A DNA stretch of 64,000 nt from Lysobacter sp. FW306-1B-D06B (GTDB lineage Bacteria > Pseudomonadota > Gammaproteobacteria > Xanthomonadales > Xanthomonadaceae). Shown piece after piece: positions 43,759-51,937 of the stretch. Position 1 is the stretch's first letter. Every line of letters begins with the position of its first letter. The stretch covers positions 2,728,001 through 2,792,000 of the forward strand of contig NZ_CP151802.1 in NCBI RefSeq assembly GCF_038446665.1, written 5' to 3'. The notes beneath the pieces were generated by a model. It did no database searches. It saw only the letters and a list, made by a program, of their open reading frames with translations, and was not told where the DNA came from. The translations under genes were made by a program, and so were the position numbers.

Positions 43759-45405
43759 CTAACCGCCCTGCGTGGGCCCGTCCCAATGCGCTTTGGGCAC
43801 GATTTTTGGCGACTCCGGGTCGGCTTCGTAGTTGGGCGACATGATCTGCACGCCGGCTTCGTTGAAGGCGTCCTGGATGTTGGCGTGCAGCGTGCTGCGT
43901 GCGATCAGGCGCTGCTGCACATCGGGAATGCGCGCGCGCAGCACGTACTCCACGTAGAAGTCGGACAACGCCGCCTGGGCGACGAACGGGGCCGGCGTGG
44001 ATTGCACGCCCGGCGTGCGCTGCGCGGCATCGAGCAGCAGCCGGTGCACCTGCCGCCACGGCGCGTCGTAGCCGATGGTCACCTTCGCTTCGATCCACAT
44101 GCCCGGGCCATCGGGATTGCGCGAGAAGTTCTGCAACTTGCCGCCGAGCACGACGTTGTTCGGATAGCTCACTTCCACGCCCAGCGGCGTGCGCAGGCGC
44201 GTGGTGAACAGGCCGATCTGCTGCACGGTGCCTTCGGTGTCGTCGATGCGGATCACGTCGCCGGGCGTCATCGTGCGCGAATAAAGCAGGGTCAGGCCGC
44301 CCGCCGCCTGGCTGACGATGCTGGAGGCGCCCAGCGAGATCATCAGGCCGACGAACACGCTCAGGCCCTTGAACGCATCCGTTTCGGCGCCAGGCAGGTA
44401 CGGGTAGGCCATCGCCAGCGCGAACAGCCAGATCAGCGCGGTGAAGATCTTGCGCGTGGGTTCGGCCAGTTGCTGGTCGATCCCCAGCAACTGGAAGCGC
44501 CCGGCTTCCACGCCGTGGAAGGTCACGCGCAGCGCCTGCGACACCAGTCGGGCGAGGATGAAAATGAGGAACGCGCTGAACAGCCCCGGCAGCGCGGAAA
44601 CGATGGCATTGCCCAGGCTTACGGTGCGCGAGGTGATCCAGCCCGTCATCGCCGCCGCCCACGGCTGCGTGTAAGGGAAGCGGCCGAAGGCGAAACGCAG
44701 CCATTCTTCGAAGGTGAGGGCGACGATCAGCCACATCGCCAATCGCGCCAGCCCGCGCGCACTGGCGATGAGCCCGGCGAGCATCTGCCGTGCGGATTCG
44801 CTCTTGAGTTGCGCCAGCCGCGCGACGACCCAGGCGTCGACCCGATGGCGCACGCGCAGCACCAGCCGGTACAACAGCCACAGCAGCGCGATGGCGGCCA
44901 CGGTGGCCACCGCCACCCAGAGCAGGCCCTGCAGAACGCGTTGCGGCATGCGGGCCTGTTCGCCCGCGCGCACCGCGGTGTCCAGGCGCGTGATCGTCTG
45001 CGCGCGCAGCTGATCCAGGCTCTGGCCGCCCAGCACGTCGCGGTCGGCCGGCACGATCACCGTGACCAGTTGTCCCGACAGGAGGATCGCCACGCCCTGC
45101 GGCACCGCCTGGTAGCCGACCTTCGCCATGCCGGGTTCATCGACGATGCGCGCGATGTTGGCCTGCGCCACCTCCGCGCGCCGCGTCGGTGAGTTGCCGA
45201 AGAACGGCACGCGGAAGGTCACGATGTCGCGGTTGAAGTAGCGCAGCGTCGCCGGTGCGTGGGCAGGCGGGGCGGCGGCGGCCGGTGGCGGTGCGGGCTC
45301 GGGGGCGGGCTGGCGCGCACTCGCGGCGCAGGCGAACGCGGCCAGGGCGATGCCGAGCATCGTCCCCGCGAGATGCCGCATCACGTGGCGGTGGCCGGCC
45401 TCCAT
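43759..45405 (-). CDS. MscS-family channel with periplasmic N-terminal domain
   Basis: The 548-residue protein has a cleavable signal (GTMLGIALAAFACAASA), a proline/alanine-rich linker and a periplasmic domain of about 110 residues. Four to five membrane helices and an MscS core follow: VFVGLMISLGASSIVSQAAGGLTLLYSRTMTPGDVIRIDDTEGTVQQIGLFTTRL, then VEVSYPNN. This is a larger MscS type than the 341-residue one at 17475. A start at 45405 is used; 45381 (MRHLAGTM) is an alternative. It begins 9 bp after the beta-barrel gene, within the multi-gene stress set. Confidence 0.9.
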   Translation of the reverse strand: MEAGHRHVMRHLAGTMLGIALAAFACAASARQPAPEPAPPPAAAAPPAHAPATLRYFNRDIVTFRVPFFGNSPTRRAEVAQANIARIVDEPGMAKVGYQAVPQGVAILLSGQLVTVIVPADRDVLGGQSLDQLRAQTITRLDTAVRAGEQARMPQRVLQGLLWVAVATVAAIALLWLLYRLVLRVRHRVDAWVVARLAQLKSESARQMLAGLIASARGLARLAMWLIVALTFEEWLRFAFGRFPYTQPWAAAMTGWITSRTVSLGNAIVSALPGLFSAFLIFILARLVSQALRVTFHGVEAGRFQLLGIDQQLAEPTRKIFTALIWLFALAMAYPYLPGAETDAFKGLSVFVGLMISLGASSIVSQAAGGLTLLYSRTMTPGDVIRIDDTEGTVQQIGLFTTRLRTPLGVEVSYPNNVVLGGKLQNFSRNPDGPGMWIEAKVTIGYDAPWRQVHRLLLDAAQRTPGVQSTPAPFVAQAALSDFYVEYVLRARIPDVQQRLIARSTLHANIQDAFNEAGVQIMSPNYEADPESPKIVPKAHWDGPTQGG

Positions 45406-45414
45406 GGGCTGTCG

Positions 45415-46230
45415 TCAGAACCGGTAGACGGCGCCAAGGCGAATGCCGCTGTCGGTGAAGTCGAGGTTGCCGATGAAGTCATCGCGCCGCGAGTCGGCTT
45501 CGATCCTGCGCACGGTGTAGTCCAGCGACAAACCGGCCCGCTCCCACGGGAACCACTCCACGCCCAGGCGGCCGAAGGTGATGTCCGCATCGATGTTGTC
45601 GATGTCGGCCGAGAAATAGCCCACGTCCGCCGAGAACCGCCAGTCGTCCAGCGGTGCCCAGCGCCAGCTGCCGCCGATGCTGGGGGCGGGCAGGTCGGCG
45701 TCGACGTCCTCGCGGATCGCGCCGTCGATGCGGTTGCCCTGTGCGTCCACCTGCAGCGATAGCTCCAGGTTCATCCGGTACCAGACCAGGCCGACGCGCG
45801 GGCCCAGCGCCCAGCGGTCATTGTTCACGCCCCACCAGACGTAGTAGAGGTCGTACGCGTCCAGGTCCACTTCGGCGCGCAGCGTGCTCTGCGCCTCGAA
45901 CGTCGTGTCCTCGAAGGTGATCGACCGGTTGGTCGTGCGCGAGGCCGACGCGTCGTCCTGGTAGTAGGACAGGCCGAACTCGTGGTTGTCGAACGGCCGC
46001 CAGGTGACGCCGACGACCGCGACGGTATTGCTTTCGTCCAGGCCGAGGTCGCGCTGTAGGTCGATGCGCGTGCCCGACTCGGTCTCGCCGTCGGCCCGCA
46101 CTTCGGTGTCGAACTCGGTGATGTAGCCGCCGATGCGGGCGCTGAAGGTGTCCAGCGGCTCGATCGCGCGGGCCTGCATCGAGGTCATCGCCAGCAGGAC
46201 TGCCAGGGGAAGGGCAATGCGGGTGTTCAT
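45415..46230 (-). CDS. Outer-membrane beta-barrel protein of unknown function
   Basis: The 271-residue product has a signal peptide (LPLAVLLAMTSMQARA) and then alternating amphipathic strands: TVAVVGVTWRPFDNHEFGLSYY, DLYYVWWGVNNDRWALGPRVGLVWYRM, ITFGRLGVEWFPWERAGLSLDY. It ends RLGAVYRF with the terminal aromatic of BAM substrates. About 10-12 strands are likely. I do not recognise the family. A GGGAGG site precedes the ATG. It lies between the K+ channel and the MscS genes in a closely spaced series. Confidence 0.8.
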   Translation of the reverse strand: MNTRIALPLAVLLAMTSMQARAIEPLDTFSARIGGYITEFDTEVRADGETESGTRIDLQRDLGLDESNTVAVVGVTWRPFDNHEFGLSYYQDDASASRTTNRSITFEDTTFEAQSTLRAEVDLDAYDLYYVWWGVNNDRWALGPRVGLVWYRMNLELSLQVDAQGNRIDGAIREDVDADLPAPSIGGSWRWAPLDDWRFSADVGYFSADIDNIDADITFGRLGVEWFPWERAGLSLDYTVRRIEADSRRDDFIGNLDFTDSGIRLGAVYRF

Positions 46231-46256
46231 GGTGCCTCCCATCGACATTGTGTGGT

Positions 46257-46931
46257 TCAACGTGACTGTGCCGCCGTGCGCAGCCCGACCAGGCGCGCGA
46301 CCATGATCGCCAGGTAGAGCTGCCCGATGATGGCTTCGAAGACCGCCAACCCCCTCATCACCGGCGTGGCCGGCGCGAAGTCGCCGTAGCCTAGCGTCGC
46401 CAATGTGACGAAGCTGAAATAAATCGCGTCTCCCATGGAGACTCCACGGGGCGGCACCAGTCCGCCGGCCAACAGCGAGCCCGGGTCCAGCCGCGCCACC
46501 GCCGCATAGACCACGCCCCAGCACACGCCGATCAGCAGGTAGGCGCTGAGCGCCGCGTACAGGCGTTCGGCCCGGATGCGCACGCTGGCAAGGGAATAGC
46601 GCACCGCGCGGTAGGCCGCGATCAGCGCGATCGCGCCCCACGCCATCGCCGCCGCCACCTGCAGGGCGGTGCCGGGCAGGGTGGTGGAGATCCAGCGCAG
46701 GGCCAGGGCCACGGCGATCAGGCCCCACAGCACGCGGCGCTCGCCCAGCAGCAGGGAGGGGAAGACCGCGGCGACCAGGTTGACCGCCAGGAAGGCTTCC
46801 ATGAGCGTGCGCCCGAACCGCATCGCCTCCAGCAACGGGCCGATGGCGATGGTCAGCAGCAGCGAGAAGAACAGCATCGCGTAACGGTGCTGGCGCAATG
46901 AGGACGGGCTGCGGGAGATCGGCGTGTCCAT
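46257..46931 (-). CDS. Two-TM-pore potassium channel family protein
   Basis: The 224-residue membrane protein has five or six helices and a pore loop FSFVTLATLGYGDFAPAT near residue 180, the canonical TLGYGD selectivity filter of K+ channels. The N-terminal part (FFSLLLTIAIGPLLEAM, FLAVNLVAAVFPSLLLG) is a compact voltage-sensor-like bundle without the usual arginine ladder. No RCK domain is attached. It starts 2 bp after the Ca2+/H+ antiporter gene, so the two ion-handling genes are co-transcribed. Confidence 0.88.
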   Translation of the reverse strand: MDTPISRSPSSLRQHRYAMLFFSLLLTIAIGPLLEAMRFGRTLMEAFLAVNLVAAVFPSLLLGERRVLWGLIAVALALRWISTTLPGTALQVAAAMAWGAIALIAAYRAVRYSLASVRIRAERLYAALSAYLLIGVCWGVVYAAVARLDPGSLLAGGLVPPRGVSMGDAIYFSFVTLATLGYGDFAPATPVMRGLAVFEAIIGQLYLAIMVARLVGLRTAAQSR

Positions 46932-46933
46932 CC

Positions 46934-48031
46934 TCAGCCCGACGCATCCGGCACATAGAAGAACACCGCCGCCAGGATCAGGTACACCGCCAGCAGCTGC
47001 ACGCCGCGCAGCCAGTCGGTGCGTCCGTCGCTGGTGATCTGCCCGGTGATGAGCACCGAGAACACGATCGTCAGCACCAGCCCCGGCCCGAACACCAGCC
47101 CCATCGGATGCGGCCCCATCACGTAGCTCAGCAGCACCAGCAGCGGCGCCACCAGCAGCGCGAGCTGCACGCTGGCGCCCATCACGATGGACATCGCCAG
47201 GTCCATGCGGTTCTGGCGCGCGGAGACGATCGCCGTGGCCTGTTCGGCCGCGCCGCCGATCACCGCCAGCACGAACACGCCGGTGAAGGCGTCCGACAGC
47301 CCCAGTTCCTCGCTCGCCGGTTCCACCGCGCCGACCAGGATCTCGCTCAGCCAGATGATGCCCAGGCTCACCGCCGCCAAGACGATGACCGCCTTCTTCG
47401 GGCTCCACAACGGGCCGTGATGGGCGTGGGCCGCGTCTGCGTGCGATGACGACGCCGTATCGGCGGCCTGCGCCGCCTTGCGCGCGTTGGCGGCGCGACC
47501 GGCGGCCAGCGTATAGCCCACGTTGGCGACGTAGACCAGCAGCAGCGCCACTGCGATCCAGGCGCTGATGGAGTTCAGCGCTTCCCCGGCGTCGGGCACG
47601 ATGGCGCCGTAGCCGGCGGGCATGATCAGCGCGATCACCGCCAGCGTCAGCATCGTCGCCTGCGTGCGCGCGGAGCGGGCGTCGTAACGCTGTTCACCAT
47701 GGCGCACACCGCCCACCACCATCGCCACGCCGAGCACGAACAGGATGTTGCCGATGATCGTGCCGGCGATGGACGCCTTGACCATGTCGTGCAGGCCGCC
47801 GCGCAGCGCCGCCAGCGCGATGATCAGCTCGGCCGCGTTGCCGAAGGTCGCGTTGAGCAGCCCGCCGATGCCCGGCCCGAGACGCACGGCAAGCGAGCCG
47901 GTGGCCTGCGCCATCAGCGAGGCCAGCGGGATGATGCCGGCACCGGCGACGAGGAAGATCAGCAGCGAGCGCTCCGGAGCGAAGTGCTCCAATGCGATCG
48001 CGATCGGCATGAGGATGAGCAGCCATTTCAT
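46934..48031 (-). CDS. chaA: Calcium/proton antiporter (ChaA/Cax family)
   Basis: The 365-residue protein has eleven membrane helices and the duplicated CaCA-family signature: GLLNATFGNAAELIIALAALRGG in the first half and GGAAEQATAIVSARQNRMDLAMSI in the second. A His-rich cytoplasmic loop (SSSHADAAHAHHGPLW) lies between the halves. The length equals E. coli ChaA (366), which exports Ca2+, Na+ or K+ in exchange for protons. It starts 13 bp after the outer-membrane factor gene and is followed by the K+ channel after 2 bp. Confidence 0.9.
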   Translation of the reverse strand: MKWLLILMPIAIALEHFAPERSLLIFLVAGAGIIPLASLMAQATGSLAVRLGPGIGGLLNATFGNAAELIIALAALRGGLHDMVKASIAGTIIGNILFVLGVAMVVGGVRHGEQRYDARSARTQATMLTLAVIALIMPAGYGAIVPDAGEALNSISAWIAVALLLVYVANVGYTLAAGRAANARKAAQAADTASSSHADAAHAHHGPLWSPKKAVIVLAAVSLGIIWLSEILVGAVEPASEELGLSDAFTGVFVLAVIGGAAEQATAIVSARQNRMDLAMSIVMGASVQLALLVAPLLVLLSYVMGPHPMGLVFGPGLVLTIVFSVLITGQITSDGRTDWLRGVQLLAVYLILAAVFFYVPDASG

Positions 48032-48044
48032 CTCGACCGACTCC

Positions 48045-49517
48045 TCACTGGGTGGTGGCGGGTGTGGCGGACTCGTTCGGTAGCGCTTCGTTCGCGGCCA
48101 CGTCCTGCATCTGACCGAAGCTGCCGCCCAGGGCGAGGTGCAGGTCGACGCGCCGGCTCAGGCGTTCGCGTTGCACGCTCAGCAGGGCGATCTCGGCCGA
48201 CCAGGCCGCGAGCTGGCGCTGGCTCACCGCGCGCAGATCGGAGCGGCCGATGCGATAGGCCGATTCCTCCATGCGCGTGATGTCTCGGTTGGCCTGCGTG
48301 GCCTCACTCAGGATGCGTTCGCGCTCGGCCAGCACGCGTTCGGCGTTGAGCGCGTCTTCGACTTCGTCCAGCGCGATGAGCGCACGGCGCGCGTAGTCGG
48401 CCACGGCTTCCTTCTGTTCGGCGGTGCGAAGGTGCACCTGGCCCGTCAGCGCACCACCGGTGTAGATCGGCGCGATCACGGTGGCGGAGGTGCTGCTGAT
48501 GGTCTTTTCCAGATCCTGGCGCGTCTCGACCACCTTGTTGCTGATGCGCCCGTACCCGGCGGAAAGCGAAAGCGTGGGCAGCATCGCCGCCTTCGCTTCG
48601 CCGACGCGGTCGAACGCGGCCGCGACACGGCGCTGCGCGGCGATCATGTCGGGACGACGGTCCAGCACGTCCATCGGAATCCCCACCGGCACCGGCGCAG
48701 GGAAGGGCGTCAACGTGCCGCGCGCGGCCAGCGTCGCGCCCGGATACCGGCCCAGCAGCAGCTCCAGCGCACGCAAGGCCTGGCGATGCGCGAGCTCCAT
48801 CTGCTGCTGCGCGTCCTGGTACGTGGCGAGGTTGGCCTGGGAGATCATGACCTCGCTCTGCGTGCCCGCACCGACGCGCACCCGATCGCCCGACAGATCG
48901 ACCAGCCGCTGGCCGGCATCGGCCATCTCGCCGGCGAGCGCGACCTGCATGCGCGTTTCGTTCACCACGAACCACGCGCGTGCCACGCTCGCGGCCAGCG
49001 ACTGTTGCGCATAGCGGTAATCGGCGCTGCTGGCATCGCGCGCCGCGCGGGCGGCGTTGCGCGCGTAGCGCATGCGGCCCCACAGGTCGATCTCCCAGCT
49101 CAGGCGCAGCATCACGCCGCTGAGCAGGGGCACCAGGTCGGAGATCGGCTTGGAGCCGCCGCGCCCGATCAGCCCGATCGCCGGCTTGAGGTTGGCCTCG
49201 GCCATGTCGACCTGCGCGTTCGCCTGCTCCACGCGCGCGGCCGCCATGATCAGGTCCGGGTTCTTCGCCAGCGCCTCGTGCACGAGCTGGGTGAGCGTGG
49301 GATCGTTGAAGCTCGCCAGCCAGTCCTCGTCGATGCGCGCGGCGCTGACCTGCGCGGACCAGTTCGGCGGAATGGCGACCTGGCCCAGCGCCTGTTCTCG
49401 CACCTCATCGCCGGTGGGCTCGGGCAATACCGCGCAGCCGGCGGCGAGCGTGAGCACGCAGGCGAGCCCCAGCGGAATCGCCTTGGTCGCGCAGTGGCTC
49501 GCCGGGCGCGGGCTCAT
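48045..49517 (-). CDS. Outer-membrane efflux lipoprotein (TolC/NodT family)
   Basis: The 490-residue protein has a lipobox LTLAAGC near residue 28, so it is an outer-membrane lipoprotein. Two outer-membrane-efflux repeats follow, with helical pairs such as TQLVHEALAKNPDLIMAAARVEQANAQVDMAEANLKP and LDRRPDMIAAQRRVAAAFDRVGEAKAAMLPTLSLSAGYG. It is the exit duct of a tripartite pump. It starts 7 bp after the HlyD gene. No inner-membrane pump gene (MFS, RND or ABC) is next to it; the partner is a DUF3302 protein. Confidence 0.93.
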   Translation of the reverse strand: MSPRPASHCATKAIPLGLACVLTLAAGCAVLPEPTGDEVREQALGQVAIPPNWSAQVSAARIDEDWLASFNDPTLTQLVHEALAKNPDLIMAAARVEQANAQVDMAEANLKPAIGLIGRGGSKPISDLVPLLSGVMLRLSWEIDLWGRMRYARNAARAARDASSADYRYAQQSLAASVARAWFVVNETRMQVALAGEMADAGQRLVDLSGDRVRVGAGTQSEVMISQANLATYQDAQQQMELAHRQALRALELLLGRYPGATLAARGTLTPFPAPVPVGIPMDVLDRRPDMIAAQRRVAAAFDRVGEAKAAMLPTLSLSAGYGRISNKVVETRQDLEKTISSTSATVIAPIYTGGALTGQVHLRTAEQKEAVADYARRALIALDEVEDALNAERVLAERERILSEATQANRDITRMEESAYRIGRSDLRAVSQRQLAAWSAEIALLSVQRERLSRRVDLHLALGGSFGQMQDVAANEALPNESATPATTQ

Positions 49518-49524
49518 CGTCGCC

Positions 49525-50706
49525 TCAGTGCAGTTTCAGCACGAGCCAGTCGAGCTTGCTGCCCACCCGCAGGATCACCTTGCGGATGATGTGCAGCAGC
49601 TTGCCGCGTTCGGTGTAGATCGCGCCCTGGCCCTGCGCGCCCATCGCGATGAAGGTGTCGGCGTCGCGCCCGGTCGGACGCAGGCGCACGGCGATGCGGC
49701 CCAGCGGAAGCGGCGTCGTTCCGCTCTGCGGAATCATGCCGCTGATCGGCAGCTGGCCCGTGGCCGAAGCCCAGACGATCGAATCCACCGCGCATTTGAT
49801 GATGCGGTTGGGGTGCGTCTTGAGCGCGATCTCCGCCTCGTTGCCGGGGGCGACGTTGGCCAGTTCGTTCTGCGAGAACATGGCCAGCACGATCTGCTCC
49901 TTCTCCACGAAGCTCATCACCGGCGTGAGCGGCAGGCTGGCGGCGAAGGAACCTTCACGCAGTTGCAGGTTGATGACGGTGCCGTCGGCCGGCGCGTAGA
50001 CCGTGGTCTGCTCCAGCTGCCAGCGCGCCTGGATGATCTGCGCCTTGAGCTGTTCCACCGCCGCGCGCGCCTGCGCCACTTCCGACAGCTGACCACCGGG
50101 CGTCTTCGCCGAGATCTTCTGCTGCACCTGCGCCATCTGCGCGGTGGTGGAGGTCAGTTCCGAACGCAGGCTGGCCGCTTCGGTCTGCGCCTGCTCGTGA
50201 TCGAACTTGGAGCCGGCGCCGGTGGAGGCGAGTTCGGCGGTCTGGCGTTCGCGCTTGATCGCCAGGGCGAGACGCGAATTGAGCGCATCGCGCGTGGAGC
50301 TGGCCTGGCGCAGTTGCTCGTTCAGTTCACGCTGGTACGCCTGCGCGGTGTCGAGCTTGGCCTCCATCTCCGGCAGCTTGGCCTCCAGCGCCGCCAGCTC
50401 CTGCTGGAAGGGCACCGGGTCGATGCGGAACAGCACCTCGCCCTTCTTCACCGGGCGATTGGGCTCCAGCGGAACGGCGATCACGCGCCCGCTCACGCGC
50501 GGCACCACCTGCACCACGTAGTTGATCACGCGCACGTCGGAGGAGGAGGGCGCGACCACGTTGAGGATCAGGATCATCGCCGTCAGCGCGAAGATCGGCA
50601 GCGAGACCACGATGATCTGCGAGACGAAATTCCACGGCAGCCACTTGAACTTGAAGAAGATCAGCCAGACGAAGAACGAGTAGATCAGCAGCAGGATGAT
50701 CTCCAT
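49525..50706 (-). CDS. HlyD-family periplasmic adaptor (YibH/YiaV-like)
   Basis: The 393-residue protein has two N-terminal membrane helices (ILLLIYSFFVWLIFF and VSQIIVVSLPIFALTAMILI) and a barrel-sandwich half motif (VVQVVPRVSGRVIAVPLEPNRPVKKGEVLFRIDP). A coiled coil (about residues 90-210) and the second lipoyl half ending VYAPADGTVINLQLREGSFA complete the adaptor. The double N-terminal helix and the DUF3302 partner match E. coli YiaV/YibH. It lies 3 bp after the DUF3302 gene and 7 bp before the outer-membrane factor. Confidence 0.92.
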   Translation of the reverse strand: MEIILLLIYSFFVWLIFFKFKWLPWNFVSQIIVVSLPIFALTAMILILNVVAPSSSDVRVINYVVQVVPRVSGRVIAVPLEPNRPVKKGEVLFRIDPVPFQQELAALEAKLPEMEAKLDTAQAYQRELNEQLRQASSTRDALNSRLALAIKRERQTAELASTGAGSKFDHEQAQTEAASLRSELTSTTAQMAQVQQKISAKTPGGQLSEVAQARAAVEQLKAQIIQARWQLEQTTVYAPADGTVINLQLREGSFAASLPLTPVMSFVEKEQIVLAMFSQNELANVAPGNEAEIALKTHPNRIIKCAVDSIVWASATGQLPISGMIPQSGTTPLPLGRIAVRLRPTGRDADTFIAMGAQGQGAIYTERGKLLHIIRKVILRVGSKLDWLVLKLH

Positions 50707-50709
50707 GAT

Positions 50710-51297
50710 TCACTCCTCGTCGCCGGCCACAGCGGGCCGTTGCGGCTTCGCGTTGGCATTGCCCATCGCCATCGCCATCTCCAGCGATCGGATGCGGCGG
50801 CGCAATTCATCCACTTCGGCCTGCGATTCGGTGGCGCGAGCATCCACGACGGGCGCCTGCGGTTCCGGTGGCGCGGCGCGTTCAGCATCCTGCAGCGGCG
50901 TGAGCGCATCGCCGCCGTGGCCGTGGCGGTCGTCGACGTCGGTTCCGTAGGCCATGCGGTGCAGCACCGGCTTGGTGTAGGCCCACAGCCAGGCCAGGGG
51001 CCACAGCAGGCCGCCGAAGAACAGCGACAGCAGGCACAGCGTCTTGATTGCGTCCAACTGCGGATGGCGGCGTTTCTCGGCGATCTTCTCCGGCAGGATG
51101 TGCACGATCCAGAACACCGCGATCAGCACCACCGGCACGATGATCAGCGCCAGCCAGGCGACGACATTGGCGGCGGCGTCGAGGGCGTCGCCGCTCAACA
51201 GCGAGGCGTGCGCCAGGGACGGCGCCGTCGCAAGCGCAAGCAGGACGACATGCGGCGCGCAAGCGCGCCCGCGGACATGGCGGTTATCCGGATTCAT
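50710..51297 (-). CDS. DUF3302 inner-membrane protein (YiaW/YibI-like)
   Basis: The 195-residue protein has a signal-like start and two conserved membrane helices around HILPEKIAEKRRHPQLDAIKTLCLLSLFFGGLLWPLAWLWAYTKPV, the DUF3302 signature. A cytoplasmic coiled tail of about 80 residues follows (EVDELRRRIRSLEMAMAMG). E. coli encodes YiaW and YibI next to HlyD proteins in the same way; the function is unknown. Its ATG overlaps the TGA of the receiver gene upstream (ATGA). Confidence 0.88.
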   Translation of the reverse strand: MNPDNRHVRGRACAPHVVLLALATAPSLAHASLLSGDALDAAANVVAWLALIIVPVVLIAVFWIVHILPEKIAEKRRHPQLDAIKTLCLLSLFFGGLLWPLAWLWAYTKPVLHRMAYGTDVDDRHGHGGDALTPLQDAERAAPPEPQAPVVDARATESQAEVDELRRRIRSLEMAMAMGNANAKPQRPAVAGDEE

Positions 51298-51704
51298 GGC
51301 TCTTTCCCCGCGTCGCGGGGCGCCACGCCGCCGCGATGTTCCACCGCTCCCAGGATCGCGCCGATCAGCGACTCGTCGTCCACCGGCTTGCACAGGTAGG
51401 CCTCGGCGCCTCCGTTGAGCGCACGCTGGCGGCCCTCGGTCGTGTCGTTTCCGGTCAGCACCACCACGGGCACGCTGAGCTTGCGTTGCTGGAGCGCGTC
51501 CTGCACGTCGAAGCCGCTCAGCCCCGGCATGTGAAGATCCAGGACCACGCAGTCGGGCGCGCTGTCTTGCGCGTGGCGCAGGAATTCGTTGCCTGATGCA
51601 TAGACCAGGACCTCGAATCCGGCGGACCGAAGCAGGCGGTGCAGCGCACGGCGCACGTCTTCTTCGTCATCCACCACGGCAATGGTGAGCGATCGTCCGA
51701 GCAT
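51294..51704 (-). CDS. Single-domain response regulator
   Basis: The 136-residue protein is a receiver domain with no output domain: acidic pocket VVDDEEDVRRAL, phospho-acceptor in CVVLDLHMPGLSG, Thr in VLTGNDT and Lys in YLCKPVDDE. It probably passes phosphate to, or competes with, the FixJ-type regulator encoded divergently with the kinase at 51938. It is the first gene of the minus-strand set DUF3302-HlyD-OMF-ChaA-K+ channel-barrel-MscS. Its start codon lies 36 bp after the repeated 20-bp sequence. Confidence 0.9.
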   Translation of the reverse strand: MLGRSLTIAVVDDEEDVRRALHRLLRSAGFEVLVYASGNEFLRHAQDSAPDCVVLDLHMPGLSGFDVQDALQQRKLSVPVVVLTGNDTTEGRQRALNGGAEAYLCKPVDDESLIGAILGAVEHRGGVAPRDAGKEP

Positions 51705-51739
51705 CGCCGCAAACCTCGCGCGAGCCGTCCTTCCCCCGC

Positions 51740-51759
51740 AATTGGCCCTTGGCCCAACA
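51740..51759. promoter_or_regulatory. Shared 20-bp sequence between receiver gene and kinase gene
   Basis: This is an identical copy of the 20 bp at 43698-43717, in the same orientation. It lies 36 bp upstream of the minus-strand receiver gene and 179 bp upstream of the divergent histidine kinase. Placement in front of two transcription units of one functional block marks it as a candidate operator. Confidence 0.7.
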
Positions 51760-51937
51760 CACCCTTCATTGCGCACAGGAGTACATTGTTCGGCGCATCT
51801 GCCCCAAACGGATCAAGTGTCCGCGCGGCAAGAAGCGTGCCGACCCGCGCCCTCGCGTTGCGTGGCCGTTTTCGCGTCGCGTCCGCGTTGTGCGGATACG
51901 CAGGAAACGGCGACGTCCCCTCCAGGCAAGGATGACG

